A stretch of 64,000 bases of DNA from Mesorhizobium loti (GCF_001510895.1 NZ_LPWA01000105.1:1-64000), one strand, 5' to 3'; counted from the first letter of the stretch, positions 39,960-49,454 are shown. Notes: generated from the letters alone by a model not told the origin. Made by a program: numbers and translations.

Positions 39960-40314
39960 GCGGGTCCGGTCCGTATTGATTGGCGCCCCTGGTGCCTTCG
40001 AGGATGCCGAGTTCGATGAGCAGCCAGATGCCGCCGATGATGGGTATAAGGCCGATCAGCGTCCACCAGCCCGACTTGTTACGGTCGTGCCAGCGTTTGG
40101 CATAGAGAGCAATCGCGAAATAGATCGATGCCAGCATGACGAGGATGCCGATGACGCCGACCTGGTCGCCGCCGGCGGTGGTGAAACGTGTGCCGAGGAT
40201 CGTATCGAGAATGAAGGCAACAATGGCGATGACGATGAATATGCCGATGCCGGCCCAGAACTTGGCGCGGTTGATGCGGCCGTCAAAACTCGTCAGCAGA
40301 TATTTCCAGTCCAT
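39952..40314 (-). CDS. DUF805 membrane protein (first of a tandem pair)
   Basis: This 120-residue DUF805 protein begins MDWKYLLTSFDGRINRAKFW, the usual family opening. It has three membrane segments (about 22-40, 53-70, 82-100) and the conserved AKRWHDRNKSGWW motif at about 71-83. It lies 70 bases downstream of dapD on the same strand and overlaps the next DUF805 gene. The two copies differ considerably, so this is an old duplication. Confidence 0.87.
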   Translation of the reverse strand: MDWKYLLTSFDGRINRAKFWAGIGIFIVIAIVAFILDTILGTRFTTAGGDQVGVIGILVMLASIYFAIALYAKRWHDRNKSGWWTLIGLIPIIGGIWLLIELGILEGTRGANQYGPDPLA

Positions 40315-40384
40315 GACGCCCCTCCGTTGAACCAGCGCGACGGAATGTCGCGCCGGCGGAAGGTGCGTCCGTTTCCGGAAAAGA

Positions 40385-41239
<855 letters not shown>

Positions 41240-41374
41240 GAATTTGCTCCATTACAAAGCTGTTAAGGGCTGCGCCTTAACCTGTTTTGAAATCGCGCGG
41301 ACCCTATGTGAAGCCTTGATGAGGGTCAATCGCGGCTGCGTCACGGGACGGCGCAAGTAAAGGAAATTAGGACG

Positions 41375-42223
41375 GTGGACTCAATGACACCCATGGAAAA
41401 GGCGGGCTGGACGCCGCTGCCGCATTCGGACGAGGACCTGGAGCGGTCCAAAAGCGTGCCGGACACGCCGCAGACGCGGGCCGAAACCTATCGCCTGGCC
41501 TGGAATGATCCCGACTTCATGACGCGGCGCGAACTGCGCCCGGTGCGCCTGCAGCTGGAGCTGCTGAAGCCCGAGATGATCCTCGCCGAACGCGGCATCC
41601 GCTCGACCGTCATCCTGTTCGGCGGCGCAAGGCTACCGGAGCCGGGCGGCGAGGCCTGGGCGGCGAAGAACGAGACGCAGAAGAAGAACCTCGAGCTGAA
41701 CAGCAAATACTACGAAGAGGCGCGCAAGTTCGCCCGGTTGTGCTCGCAGCAGTCGGCCACGTCCTACTACCGCGAATTCGTCGTCGTCACAGGCGGCGGG
41801 CCCGGTGTCATGGAGGCTGGAAACCGCGGCGCCGACGATGTCGGCGCGCCCTCGATCGGCCTCAACATCGTGCTGCCGCACGAGCAGGCGCCGAACGCCT
41901 ATGTGACGCCGGAGCTCTGCTTCAACTTTCACTATTTCGCCATCCGAAAGATGCATTTCGTCATGCGCGCCAAGGCGGTGGCCGTGTTTCCGGGCGGCTT
42001 CGGCACGATGGACGAATTCTTCGAGACGCTGACCTTGATCCAGACCGGGCGCATGGAGCGCGTGCCGGTGATCCTGTTCGGCAAGGCTTTCTGGCAAAGG
42101 GCGATCGACCTCGACTTCCTTGCCGAGCAAGGCACGATCTCGCCCGGCGACCAGGACATCATCGATTTCGTCGACACCGCCGACGAAGCCTGGGACATCG
42201 TCCGTCGCTTCTATAGTCTTTGA
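41375..42223 (+). CDS. LOG family nucleotide 5'-monophosphate phosphoribohydrolase
   Basis: The 282-residue Rossmann-like protein has the LOG motifs TGGGPGVMEAGNRGA (about 137-151) and PGGFGTMDEFFE (about 203-214). Such enzymes split ribose phosphate from nucleotides and can release free cytokinins. This longer form with an N-terminal extension is common in alphaproteobacteria. The start could be GTG 41375 or ATG 41384. It is divergent from dapD and convergent with the response regulator. Substrate is not deducible. Confidence 0.85.
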   Translation: MDSMTPMEKAGWTPLPHSDEDLERSKSVPDTPQTRAETYRLAWNDPDFMTRRELRPVRLQLELLKPEMILAERGIRSTVILFGGARLPEPGGEAWAAKNETQKKNLELNSKYYEEARKFARLCSQQSATSYYREFVVVTGGGPGVMEAGNRGADDVGAPSIGLNIVLPHEQAPNAYVTPELCFNFHYFAIRKMHFVMRAKAVAVFPGGFGTMDEFFETLTLIQTGRMERVPVILFGKAFWQRAIDLDFLAEQGTISPGDQDIIDFVDTADEAWDIVRRFYSL

Positions 42224-42238
42224 GCGAGCCGGCCGCCG

Positions 42239-42880
42239 CTACTGCAGCTCGGCCAGCCAGCCATTCGAATGCGCGAAGCGCACGATCGCCGCACGGGAGT
42301 GGAGCTCCAGCTTGTCGGTTGCCCTGGTACGGTAGGTCTCGATGGTCTTTATGCTGAGGTTGAGGCGCGAGGATATCTCCTTGTTGCTGTAGCCTCGCGC
42401 TACCAGCTGGATCACCGACCGCTCGCGCTCGCTGAGATTGCCTGCGTCAGCCTGCGCGCCGTTGCGTGGGCTCAAGATTCGCGCCGCAAGCGCCGGGTCG
42501 ACATAATTGTCACCGGCCAGCACGCAGCGGATGGCCTGCAGCAGGTCCGTCGCGGTCGATCGTTTGACCACGAAACCGCGTGCCCCGGCAGCCAGCACCT
42601 GGCGCAGGCAGCCGGGGTCCTCATGCGCGGTCAGCGCGATGCAACCGAGCTCGGGAAAGCGTTCGACGAGCCGTTCGATGAGCGTGACCCCGTTGACGCC
42701 GGGGAGCGAGATATCGACCACGGCGACGTCCGGAAGGGCCTTGCCGATGCCCTCGAAGGCCTCATCGGCATTCGCCGCCAGTCCGACGATCGTCAGATCG
42801 TCCTGGCTGTTGATCATCGCACCGACGCCGGACAGGATGATCGGATGGTCGTCGACCACGAATATGCGCCTGCAGCACAC
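42239..42880 (-). CDS. NarL/LuxR-type response regulator
   Basis: The 213-residue protein has a receiver domain (IFVVDDHPIILSG at the N-terminus, phospho-acceptor Asp in VAVVDISLPGVNG at about 56, Lys in FVVKRSTATD) and a LuxR helix-turn-helix (LSERERSVIQLVARGYSNKEISSRLNLS, about 148-175). It lies 236 bases downstream of a matching histidine kinase, with a hairpin between. The paired kinase and the divergent NGN-repeat genes suggest a local target; this is inference. Confidence 0.93.
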   Translation of the reverse strand: MCCRRIFVVDDHPIILSGVGAMINSQDDLTIVGLAANADEAFEGIGKALPDVAVVDISLPGVNGVTLIERLVERFPELGCIALTAHEDPGCLRQVLAAGARGFVVKRSTATDLLQAIRCVLAGDNYVDPALAARILSPRNGAQADAGNLSERERSVIQLVARGYSNKEISSRLNLSIKTIETYRTRATDKLELHSRAAIVRFAHSNGWLAELQ

Positions 42881-42903
42881 CTTTAACCTCCATCAGTCTG
42901 TCA

Positions 42904-42932
42904 AAGGGCCCGCCGCTCGAAGCGGGTCCCTT
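42904..42932 (-). terminator. Hairpin between kinase and response regulator genes
   Basis: On the minus strand AAGGGACCCGC pairs with GCGGGCCCTTT across a short loop, ending in three T residues. It lies after the kinase stop and before the regulator start, so it may lower read-through or stabilise the message. Confidence 0.5.
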
Positions 42933-43116
42933 GTGCTTGATGGTCTAGGCAACTGCCCCGCCTGGCGCGGGACGCCCGTCTGTTTCAGCAAAGCCGCAAA
43001 ACGGCCGCAACGGGTAAGCCATCCCCCGCCTGACCCATGAGCCGGATTGTAAGCCGCGGCCAACGATTTCGGATGTGGAACGCTTCACGTAGGCGCTCGC
43101 AGCGTTTCCCCAGCGC

Positions 43117-43815
43117 TCAGTCGGGCAAAGGCACATCGGCGTAGATGGCGGTCCCCTTGCCCTTGGCGGTTTCGACCGTGAGCTCGCCGCCGATCAAGGC
43201 GAGGCGCTCCTTCATCCCCGCCAGTCCCAAATGGCGAGAGCCGGGCGCGACATCACCATCGAACCCATCGCCGTTGTCTTCCACGGTCAGCCGCAGCCTC
43301 TTGTCCCAAATGTGGGCCGTCACGCTGACGCGGCTCGGCCGGGCATGCTTGCCGATGTTGGTGAGGGCCTCCTGCGCGATGCGATAGAGCGTCAGCGCGA
43401 CTTCGGGCTCGAGCGGCCTCGACAAGGCTTCGAGATCGACGTCGCAGGGTATGCCGAGCTGAGCGCACAGCATGCTGGCCAGATCCTCGACCGAGGCGCG
43501 GAGGCCCAGGCGATCGAGATCCGCGGGGCGCAGGCTCCAGGCGGCATCGTGCACCCTGGTGCTCAGCTGGTCGACGAGCTGAGCGGCGCGCGCGAGACGG
43601 GCATCGAGCTCCGCGGAGTCCGCGCGGATGCTGTGCAGCTCCAGCGCCACGCTTGCCAGCATCTGGCCGAGATCGTCGTGCAGCTCGCGCGACAGGCGCA
43701 GGCGCTGTTCTTCCTGCACGGCAACCAACCGCCGCGTCAATCTCCGACGCTGGGCCTTCGCAGTTTCGTCCTCGCCTGGCTGGATAGCCGCCCGCATCAA
43801 CGTTCTCTTCTCCAT
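43117..43815 (-). CDS. Soluble NarX/DegS-type sensor histidine kinase
   Basis: The 232-residue kinase has a HisKA_3 phosphoacceptor segment (LRLSRELHDDLGQMLASVALEL, His at about 47) and a HATPase domain (LTLYRIAQEALTNIGKHA, EDNGDGFDG, HLGLAGMKERLALIGG, about 140-215). There is no membrane segment or sensor domain, so input must come from a partner protein or a cytoplasmic signal. ATG 43815 is chosen; a longer start adds an unlikely basic tail. It is divergent from the first NGN-repeat gene, with 273 bases between. Confidence 0.88.
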   Translation of the reverse strand: MEKRTLMRAAIQPGEDETAKAQRRRLTRRLVAVQEEQRLRLSRELHDDLGQMLASVALELHSIRADSAELDARLARAAQLVDQLSTRVHDAAWSLRPADLDRLGLRASVEDLASMLCAQLGIPCDVDLEALSRPLEPEVALTLYRIAQEALTNIGKHARPSRVSVTAHIWDKRLRLTVEDNGDGFDGDVAPGSRHLGLAGMKERLALIGGELTVETAKGKGTAIYADVPLPD

Positions 43816-44088
43816 GTCGTTGCCGAGGCGCGCAAGCTGTCCACGGATTGGCGAGAAAAGGCATGAAAGTCTGTTCCTCCGTACAGTATACACCCGCCAT
43901 AAGCCTTTATGCCTGTCAGTTTTTTCCCGATGCCTTCAACTTTTCCTGACAAGCACATCAGCTGAAAAACCGACAGGCCATGCCGATCGGCCCGGATGTC
44001 TCGGTATCTTTTCTGCAGGCATCCTTGTTGCGTGGTTCCGGTCATCTTGTGCTGGCCGGGATGTTCAACGCAAACCAAGGAGAACGTC

Positions 44089-44505
44089 ATGAGGAAGATC
44101 ATTCTGGCCGCGGCTGTCCTTTCGGCTCTGACTGGTACGGCATCCGCCGTTTCGATCGGTAGCGGCAACGGGAACGGCAACGGCAATGTCGGGGTCGGCA
44201 ACGGCAACGGAAACGGAAACGCCAATACCGGCGCCTTCAACGGCAACTTCAACGGCAACGGCAATTTCGGTTTCGGCAACGGCAACGGAAACGGCAATGC
44301 CAACATGGGCGCCTTCAACGGCAACTTCAACGGTAACCTCAATGCCGGCGCCGCCAACGGCAACGGCAACGGAAACGGCAACTTCGGCCTCGGCAACGGC
44401 AACGTGAACGGCAACGGCAACTGGGGCTTCGGCAACGGCAATGCCAACGGCAACGCCAACGCGGGTATTGGCAACGGCAACGGCAACGGCAACGCCAACC
44501 ACTAG
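44089..44505 (+). CDS. Secreted Asn-Gly repeat protein NGN-1
   Basis: The 138-residue protein has a Sec signal peptide (MRKIILAAAVLSALTGTASA, cleaved at about residue 20). The rest is almost only Gly and Asn with periodic Phe, Ala and Leu: units such as GAFNGNFNGN alternate with runs of GNGNGN. No charged residue or cysteine remains after the signal. This is like repeat solenoid or amyloid-forming matrix proteins. I know of no named family for it; pentapeptide-type N-x-G repeats are the nearest analogy. The start has AAGGAG 7 bases upstream. Confidence 0.8.
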   Translation: MRKIILAAAVLSALTGTASAVSIGSGNGNGNGNVGVGNGNGNGNANTGAFNGNFNGNGNFGFGNGNGNGNANMGAFNGNFNGNLNAGAANGNGNGNGNFGLGNGNVNGNGNWGFGNGNANGNANAGIGNGNGNGNANH

Positions 44506-44657
44506 CGTCGCCACTAGCGTCGAAAGACGCTGACGCTTCTGGGATCGCCGAGCCACGCGCCGTCCCCCCGCGCAAGGCTATCGCGACATGTCGCCGGCGG
44601 TCCCAGTCCTTTCCAAGCAGGTCCCTTTTCCAAGCAAGCCATGGAAGGAGTTCGCAG

Positions 44658-45110
44658 ATGAAATGGTGTGTGACAGCGGCGTTTTGTCTTGGCCTATTGA
44701 GCGCAACCGCGGCGAAGGCCGACACCACGACGGGCAGCCAGGCCTTCAGCACGTCCAGGATCGCTCAAACCGCCGGCCAATACGGCCAGTATATCGGTTC
44801 GAATGTCAGGGGCATGGACCCGCTCGGCTTTGCGGGCGGCAATGTCGGCTACAAGAACACCGGCAGCGGCAACATCGGCGCCTTCAATAGCGGCACCGGC
44901 AATGTCGGCGCCTTCAACGGCAACGACAACTCGTCCGCGACGAGCGGAAACCACAACATCGGGGCCTTCAACGGCAACGGCAACACCGGCGAATATGACG
45001 GCAACACCAATGTCGGCGCGTTCAACGGCAACTTCAACGGCGGCTCGTTCAACGGCAACGGCAACGCCGGTGCGTTCAACGGCAATTTCAACGGCCGGGG
45101 AAACCGCTGA
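44658..45110 (+). CDS. Secreted Asn-Gly repeat protein NGN-2
   Basis: The 150-residue product has a signal peptide (MKWCVTAAFCLGLLSATAAKA) and a 40-residue non-repetitive part (STSRIAQTAGQYGQYIGSNV). The repeat region that follows has N-x-G spacing (KNTGSGNIGAFNSGTGNVGA, then GAFNGNGNTG). It has more variety than NGN-1, including Asp, Lys and Tyr. The spacing is typical of beta-solenoid repeats. ATG 44658 has AAGGAG at 7 bases. The stop overlaps the next start (TGATG). Confidence 0.8.
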   Translation: MKWCVTAAFCLGLLSATAAKADTTTGSQAFSTSRIAQTAGQYGQYIGSNVRGMDPLGFAGGNVGYKNTGSGNIGAFNSGTGNVGAFNGNDNSSATSGNHNIGAFNGNGNTGEYDGNTNVGAFNGNFNGGSFNGNGNAGAFNGNFNGRGNR

Positions 45111-45634
45111 TGGGCGGGCCCAGATCATCCGCTTTTGTCCGGCGCGGCACGAAGCCGGCGCCGGCGAGGCTGTTCGACGGAAACGGCCTCGCGGTTTGCA
45201 CGCTGCTTGCCGCGATCGTGGTTGCCGACGCCTCTACGGTGGTCAGGATAGCCGATCTTCCCATCGACCGCGGCCCCACCGACCGCAGCTATGTCGCCAT
45301 TGCCGGTCTCGGCGTCGGCATGAGCAACGCCGATGGCTCAAACGGCAACTGGAATTCCGGCAACTTCAACGGCAATGGCAATAGCGGCAGCTTCAACGGC
45401 AACGGCAACGCCGGCAATTTCAACGGCAACGGAAATGCCGGCAGTTTCAACGGCAATGGCAACGCGGGCAACTTCAACGGCAACGCCAATTGCGGCAGCG
45501 GCTTCGGCAACGGGTTTTCGTCCGACGGCAATGGCAACGGAAAGCGCCAGGATATTCCCGAATGGTGCCGGTTCCTGAAAAACCTGAACGGCCAGCTGTG
45601 GCTGCCGCCGGGCACGATCCCGGACTTCGATTAA
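45110..45634 (+). CDS. Asn-Gly repeat protein NGN-3 with conserved-looking tail
   Basis: The 174-residue product has a hydrophobic segment at about 27-42 after a basic N-terminus, so it is exported or anchored. Residues about 78-130 are five near-exact nine-residue units of the type SFNGNGNAG/NFNGNGNAG. The tail (RQDIPEWCRFLKNLNGQLWL, then PPGTIPDFD) is non-repetitive with a cysteine and could be a cap or attachment domain. It starts within the stop of NGN-2, so the two are coupled. No family is recognised. Confidence 0.75.
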   Translation: MGGPRSSAFVRRGTKPAPARLFDGNGLAVCTLLAAIVVADASTVVRIADLPIDRGPTDRSYVAIAGLGVGMSNADGSNGNWNSGNFNGNGNSGSFNGNGNAGNFNGNGNAGSFNGNGNAGNFNGNANCGSGFGNGFSSDGNGNGKRQDIPEWCRFLKNLNGQLWLPPGTIPDFD

Positions 45635-45734
45635 TGCATGTCGCGTCGAAACGTATCTAGGCGACGCGCTTTAGGTTTTTGTTTTGATGCATGTCGTTTT
45701 CCCAAAACCGCTGCACACTTCTGGGCGACATGCA
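45633..45734. repeat. Palindromic repeat, family B
   Basis: TGCATGTCG at 45688 faces CGACATGCA ending at 45734, enclosing CCCAAAACCGCTGCACACTT. Another CATGTCGCG half-element with GGCGACGCGC lies just before it. It separates NGN-3 from the convergent nucleotidase gene. Confidence 0.72.
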
Positions 45735-45813
45735 TTAGTTCATGTCCATCGACGCATGCGGCCGAACGACAGCCGCTCTTCCTGACGCAGCGGCCGACAA
45801 TCTGGGGTTGGTT

Positions 45814-46521
45814 TCAGGCCGGGACCTCGACGATTGCCGTCAGGAAGCCGGCGAGATCGTCGGTGACGAAATCCACGTCGTCCTCATTCGCCGGATCACG
45901 CTCCCATATCTCCGAGAAGGTCGGTTCGAAATTGCGCGGCACAACCAGCACAGTCGTCATGCCGAGCGATTTCGGCACAGAGAGGTTGCGCGCCAGATCC
46001 TCGAACATCACCGCATTATGGCCGGTGACGGAATGCAGCTCGGCGAACCTTTCATAGGTCTGGCGCGCCGGCTTGGGGTTAAGTCCTGCCGCGACGATGT
46101 CGAAGATGTCGTCGAAATGGTCCAACACGCCGAGCTGACGCGCGGCGCGCTCGGCATGTCTGCGATCGCCATTGGTGAAGATGAACTTTCGGCCCGGCAA
46201 CTGCCGGATCGCCGCGCCCAGCACCGGATCGGGCACCAGCCAGGAATAGTCGATGTCGTGCACCTTCTCGAGGAAATCGTCGGGGGCGATGCCGTGGCGC
46301 GCCATCAGCCCGTTCAGCGTCGTACCATATTCCTGGTAGAGCTCTTTCTGCAGCTTGCGCGCCTCTTCCCGCGACAGGGTCAGCAGCTCGCTGACATAGG
46401 CGGTCATCTTCACGTCGATCTGCGCGAACAGGTTCGAATGATGCGGATAGAGCGTGTTGTCGAGGTCGAACACCCAATCGGTGACATGGGCAAATCGCGA
46501 GGGGTCGGGTGTCGTTGTCAT
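45814..46521 (-). CDS. Pyrimidine 5'-nucleotidase (HAD superfamily)
   Basis: The 235-residue phosphatase has HAD motif I VFDLDNTLYP (about 17-26) with the nucleophile aspartate, motif II FTNGDRRHAERA (about 115), and motif III/IV in FEDLARNLSVPKSLGMTTVLV (about 170-190). The DLDNTLYP form matches SDT1/PPPYR-type pyrimidine nucleotidases. ATG 46521 starts the conserved part. It is divergent from the diguanylate cyclase gene. Confidence 0.9.
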   Translation of the reverse strand: MTTTPDPSRFAHVTDWVFDLDNTLYPHHSNLFAQIDVKMTAYVSELLTLSREEARKLQKELYQEYGTTLNGLMARHGIAPDDFLEKVHDIDYSWLVPDPVLGAAIRQLPGRKFIFTNGDRRHAERAARQLGVLDHFDDIFDIVAAGLNPKPARQTYERFAELHSVTGHNAVMFEDLARNLSVPKSLGMTTVLVVPRNFEPTFSEIWERDPANEDDVDFVTDDLAGFLTAIVEVPA

Positions 46522-46671
46522 GGCTTCCTTATGGCATGCGGACGCGGACTTTATCCACAACTTCTGCGCGTCGCGCACGGTGAAAATAGCCTCTCGCTTC
46601 AAATTTTAACCGTCCCGGAAAGGTCACCTTCAGCGCTTGCTGGCACAGAGGCATTCCGTCGGGAGTCAGCG

Positions 46672-47433
46672 ATGAGTCGCATAATTTTGAAGTCCGCAGT
46701 CGTCGCGTTCGCTTCGGTCGCCGTCTCGCTTTTGTTGACGCTGGTTGTGGTCCCGGCCATGGGCTTTCCGGTCAGCCGCGCCGTCTGGCTGACCGCCACG
46801 GTCTGCCCCTTGATGCTCGCCTGGGTCGCCAGCGCGGGCACCTTCTGGCAAAGCGACCGCCTGAAGAACGCGCATCGCGAGCTTGCCCGCGCGCATGCGC
46901 AGCTCGTCGCCGCCCACAGGCGCCTGTCGGAGAAGGCTAGCCGCGACGACATGACCGGCATGCTCAACCGCGAGACCTTCTTCGCCGCGCTCGACGGCTC
47001 CCGTCGCAAGACCGATCGCGGCGCGCTGCTGATCATCGACGCCGATCACTTCAAGACCATCAATGACAATTACGGTCACCTGACCGGCGACGATGCGCTG
47101 CTTCTGATCGCAGGCGCCATCGAGCGGGGCGTACGCAGCGGCGACGTGCTCGGCCGCATCGGCGGCGAGGAGTTCGCCGCCTTCCTGGTCGGCGCAACCG
47201 GACCGGAGGCGAGGCATGTGGCCGAGCGCATTCGCCGCGAGGTCGAACTGATCCGCTTCCGCCCCGTCGATGAGCGGACCGTGCCGTTGACCGTCTCGAT
47301 CGGCGGCATCACCTGCGCCGAGAGCGCCACCGTGTCGGAGCTGATGCGCGCCGCCGACCGCAGGCTTTACGAGGCAAAGCATCGCGGCCGCAACCTGTCC
47401 ATCCTCGACCGCGACATTTCGGAAGCCGCCTGA
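46672..47433 (+). CDS. Membrane-bound diguanylate cyclase (GGDEF domain)
   Basis: The 253-residue protein has two N-terminal membrane helices (about 8-30 and 38-58), a short coiled segment (AHRELARAHAQLVAAHRRLS) and a GGDEF domain (about 88-245). The active-site motif is GGEEF at about 164, with DADHFKTINDNYGH for substrate and metal binding. It lacks a C-terminal EAL. It should make cyclic di-GMP at the membrane. ATG 46672 has GGGAG upstream. Confidence 0.93.
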   Translation: MSRIILKSAVVAFASVAVSLLLTLVVVPAMGFPVSRAVWLTATVCPLMLAWVASAGTFWQSDRLKNAHRELARAHAQLVAAHRRLSEKASRDDMTGMLNRETFFAALDGSRRKTDRGALLIIDADHFKTINDNYGHLTGDDALLLIAGAIERGVRSGDVLGRIGGEEFAAFLVGATGPEARHVAERIRREVELIRFRPVDERTVPLTVSIGGITCAESATVSELMRAADRRLYEAKHRGRNLSILDRDISEAA

Positions 47434-47597
47434 GGCTTGGCGTTGGCAAATTCCTAACCCTGTCCAAATTCAACCGCGGCGATTGCGCGGTTGTAACGGC
47501 GTTTTCATCCAGACTTGGCATGGAATTGGCTTCTCCGGCGGCATGTGTGCCGTCCAGGAACGGCATGCGTGTATCGAGCCCCATCGAAAGACGTGTC

Positions 47598-47768
47598 ATG
47601 ACCCATTTCATCAAGATGTCGCGCCGCACGATCGTGCAGGCACTGATCGCATTGCCCGCGCTGTCGCTGTTCCGCAACCAGCCGGCCGTCCCCGACCCTG
47701 GCGAGATCGACCCCGATGAGATCATCGAGGTCAACGGCTGGATCCTGAAGCGGAGCGATCTCGCATGA
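47598..47768 (+). CDS. Small Tat-signal partner of GMC oxidoreductase
   Basis: The 56-residue product has a twin-arginine motif followed by a hydrophobic stretch (SRRTIVQALIALPALSLF) and an acidic C-terminus (DPDEIIEVNGWILKRSDLA). It is too small for an enzyme. The stop overlaps the start of the GMC oxidoreductase (ATGA), which itself has no signal peptide. The likely role is to carry the folded flavoenzyme through the Tat system, as small subunits of gluconate or fructose dehydrogenases do. The role is inferred from order and motif. Confidence 0.65.
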   Translation: MTHFIKMSRRTIVQALIALPALSLFRNQPAVPDPGEIDPDEIIEVNGWILKRSDLA

Positions 47769-49204
47769 TCTTCGACAGCTACGAGGCCTATGGGCAGGCG
47801 GGGTTCAAACCCAAGGTCTGCATCCTCGGCTCCGGTCCGGCCGGCACCACGATCGCCAGGAAACTAGGCGCCGCCGGCATTCCGGTGGTCGTTCTGGAGG
47901 CCGGCTCGCGTGAATTCAGCGACGAGTCGCAGGATTTCTATCGCGGCGCCACGGTCGGCGATTTCTATTTCGATCTCGACATCACCAGGCTGCGCTTCAT
48001 GGGCGGCTCTTCCAACCACTGGGCCGGCTGGTGCCGGGTGCTCGACAGCCAAGATTTCGAGCCCAAGGCCTGGGCGCCGGACACCGGCTGGCCGATCAGC
48101 CGCGCCGATATCGAACCTTACCTGCCCGAAGTCCGCGATATTCTCGAGCTTCCCGACTTCCGGCCCGACGTCCCAATCTCGGACGACATCCGCTGGGTGC
48201 AGCTGATCAAGAGCGGCGCCGTGCGCTTCGGCGAGAAATTCGCCGACGAGCTCGACCGGAGCAAGAACATCGCCGTCGTGCTCAACACCTATGCAACAGA
48301 GCTCACCGGCGACGGCAAGCGCGTCACCGGCGCCAAATTGTGGTCGAACGGCCAGGACGCCGGCACCTTCACGGCGGATTACTTCATCACCTGCACCGGC
48401 GGGTTGGAGAACTCCAAGCTGCTGCTCTGGTCGAACCGGCGCTCCAATGGCGGTGTCGTGCCGAACGCCGCAGCGCTCGGCCGCTATTGGATGGAGCACC
48501 CGACCTTCGAGGGCGGCAATGCCATCCTCGCCAGCTACGGCGAGTTCGAGGTCGACGCCTCGAACGAAGCCTTCTTCTCGCCCACGCTCGCCGCGATGGA
48601 GCGGCTGCAGATCCTGAATTTCGGCGTCAGGCTGATCGAGATGCCCTACCCGAATGTCAAACGGCTGATCGCGGACCTGGCCTGCACCGCGCCCAATATG
48701 GCGGAATGGATGTCGGACCAACTCAGCCAGCGCCTGCGTTGCGCCGCCCAGCTCTATGTCGCCTGGGAACAGGCGCCGCTCGCCTCGAACCAGATCGAGC
48801 TGTCGAAAACCGATGTTGACCACGCCGGCGTGCCGCGCATCGAACTGCACTGGAAGAAGTCGCCGCTCGAGCGTCGCACCTTGCTGGAAGGCTTGCGGCT
48901 CTTCGGCACCACCATGGCGCAGAAGAATCTCGGCCGCGTGCGCATCGCCGATTGGATCGGCAATGGCGGCGACTACCCGACGAATGAGGAGACGGCGGGC
49001 CACCACCATATGGGCGGCACCCGCATGGGCACCGATGTCTTGAAGAGCGTCGTCGACGCCAACTGCAAGGTGCACGGCATGGACAACCTCTATGTCGGCG
49101 GCTCCTCGGTGTTCTGCACGTCCGGGCAGTGCAACCCGACGACCACGATCACGGCGCTCGCCTGCCGGCTGGGCGATCACCTCAGCAAGGTGATTACCGT
49201 CTGA
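47765..49204 (+). CDS. GMC family FAD-dependent oxidoreductase
   Basis: The 479-residue flavoenzyme has the FAD motif VCILGSGPAGTTIARKLGAAG (about 18-38) and the GMC patch FMGGSSNHWAGWC (about 78-90). The C-terminal substrate domain has the AGHHHMGGTRMG box (about 412-423) and the catalytic Asn region CTSGQCNPTTTITALA (about 451-466). It probably oxidises a sugar or alcohol. With the overlapping small Tat gene it could act in the periplasm, passing electrons to a cytochrome; no cytochrome gene is adjacent. Confidence 0.88.
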   Translation: MIFDSYEAYGQAGFKPKVCILGSGPAGTTIARKLGAAGIPVVVLEAGSREFSDESQDFYRGATVGDFYFDLDITRLRFMGGSSNHWAGWCRVLDSQDFEPKAWAPDTGWPISRADIEPYLPEVRDILELPDFRPDVPISDDIRWVQLIKSGAVRFGEKFADELDRSKNIAVVLNTYATELTGDGKRVTGAKLWSNGQDAGTFTADYFITCTGGLENSKLLLWSNRRSNGGVVPNAAALGRYWMEHPTFEGGNAILASYGEFEVDASNEAFFSPTLAAMERLQILNFGVRLIEMPYPNVKRLIADLACTAPNMAEWMSDQLSQRLRCAAQLYVAWEQAPLASNQIELSKTDVDHAGVPRIELHWKKSPLERRTLLEGLRLFGTTMAQKNLGRVRIADWIGNGGDYPTNEETAGHHHMGGTRMGTDVLKSVVDANCKVHGMDNLYVGGSSVFCTSGQCNPTTTITALACRLGDHLSKVITV

Positions 49205-49286
49205 GTTCCCCGAAAAGCAGGCAGCGCCGGCGCCTGGAATGGCAACCGGCGCCGCCCTGGCGCGCCTTTTGGGAAATGGCGACTCG

Positions 49287-49454
49287 TTACAGCCCGTAGA
49301 CCGCGATGCGCACCAGCACGGCCGCGGCGGCAAGTGCCACCAGCAGAATGCCGAGGCCGATGGGCGAGCCCCAGCCATACCATTCCATCGCCAGCTTGGC
49401 GTATCTGTACTCCTCCTCATTGGAGAGAGGGGTGCGTTGCTGGATCATGCTCAT
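49287..49454 (-). CDS. Small single-helix membrane protein (55 aa)
   Basis: This short gene reads MSMIQQRTPLSNEEEYRYAK, then a Trp/Gly-rich turn and a membrane helix (GILLVALAAAAVLVRIAVYG, about 34-53) before TAA. The start at ATG 49454 is preceded by AGGAGCG. Composition and the EEEYRYAKLAMEW segment look like a real small protein, possibly conserved in rhizobia. It is divergent from the MarR gene, so it may be a MarR target. Confidence 0.6.
   Translation of the reverse strand: MSMIQQRTPLSNEEEYRYAKLAMEWYGWGSPIGLGILLVALAAAAVLVRIAVYGL

Noticed and set aside
43797..45091. Minus-strand reading frames rich in Pro-Leu (PLPLPLPL) opposite the NGN genes
   Set aside because: They are the complement of the Gly-Asn codon repeats; the plus strand has signal peptides, ribosome sites and translational overlap, while the minus frames have none.
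44160..45500. Possible CRISPR array or satellite because of regular short repeats
   Set aside because: The repeats follow codons of the N-x-G proteins, vary at third positions and have no unique spacers between constant repeats.
45742..47433. A 563-residue diguanylate cyclase with a long N-terminal domain
   Set aside because: The first 310 residues are the complement of the nucleotidase gene; the real start at 46672 has a ribosome site and membrane helices.
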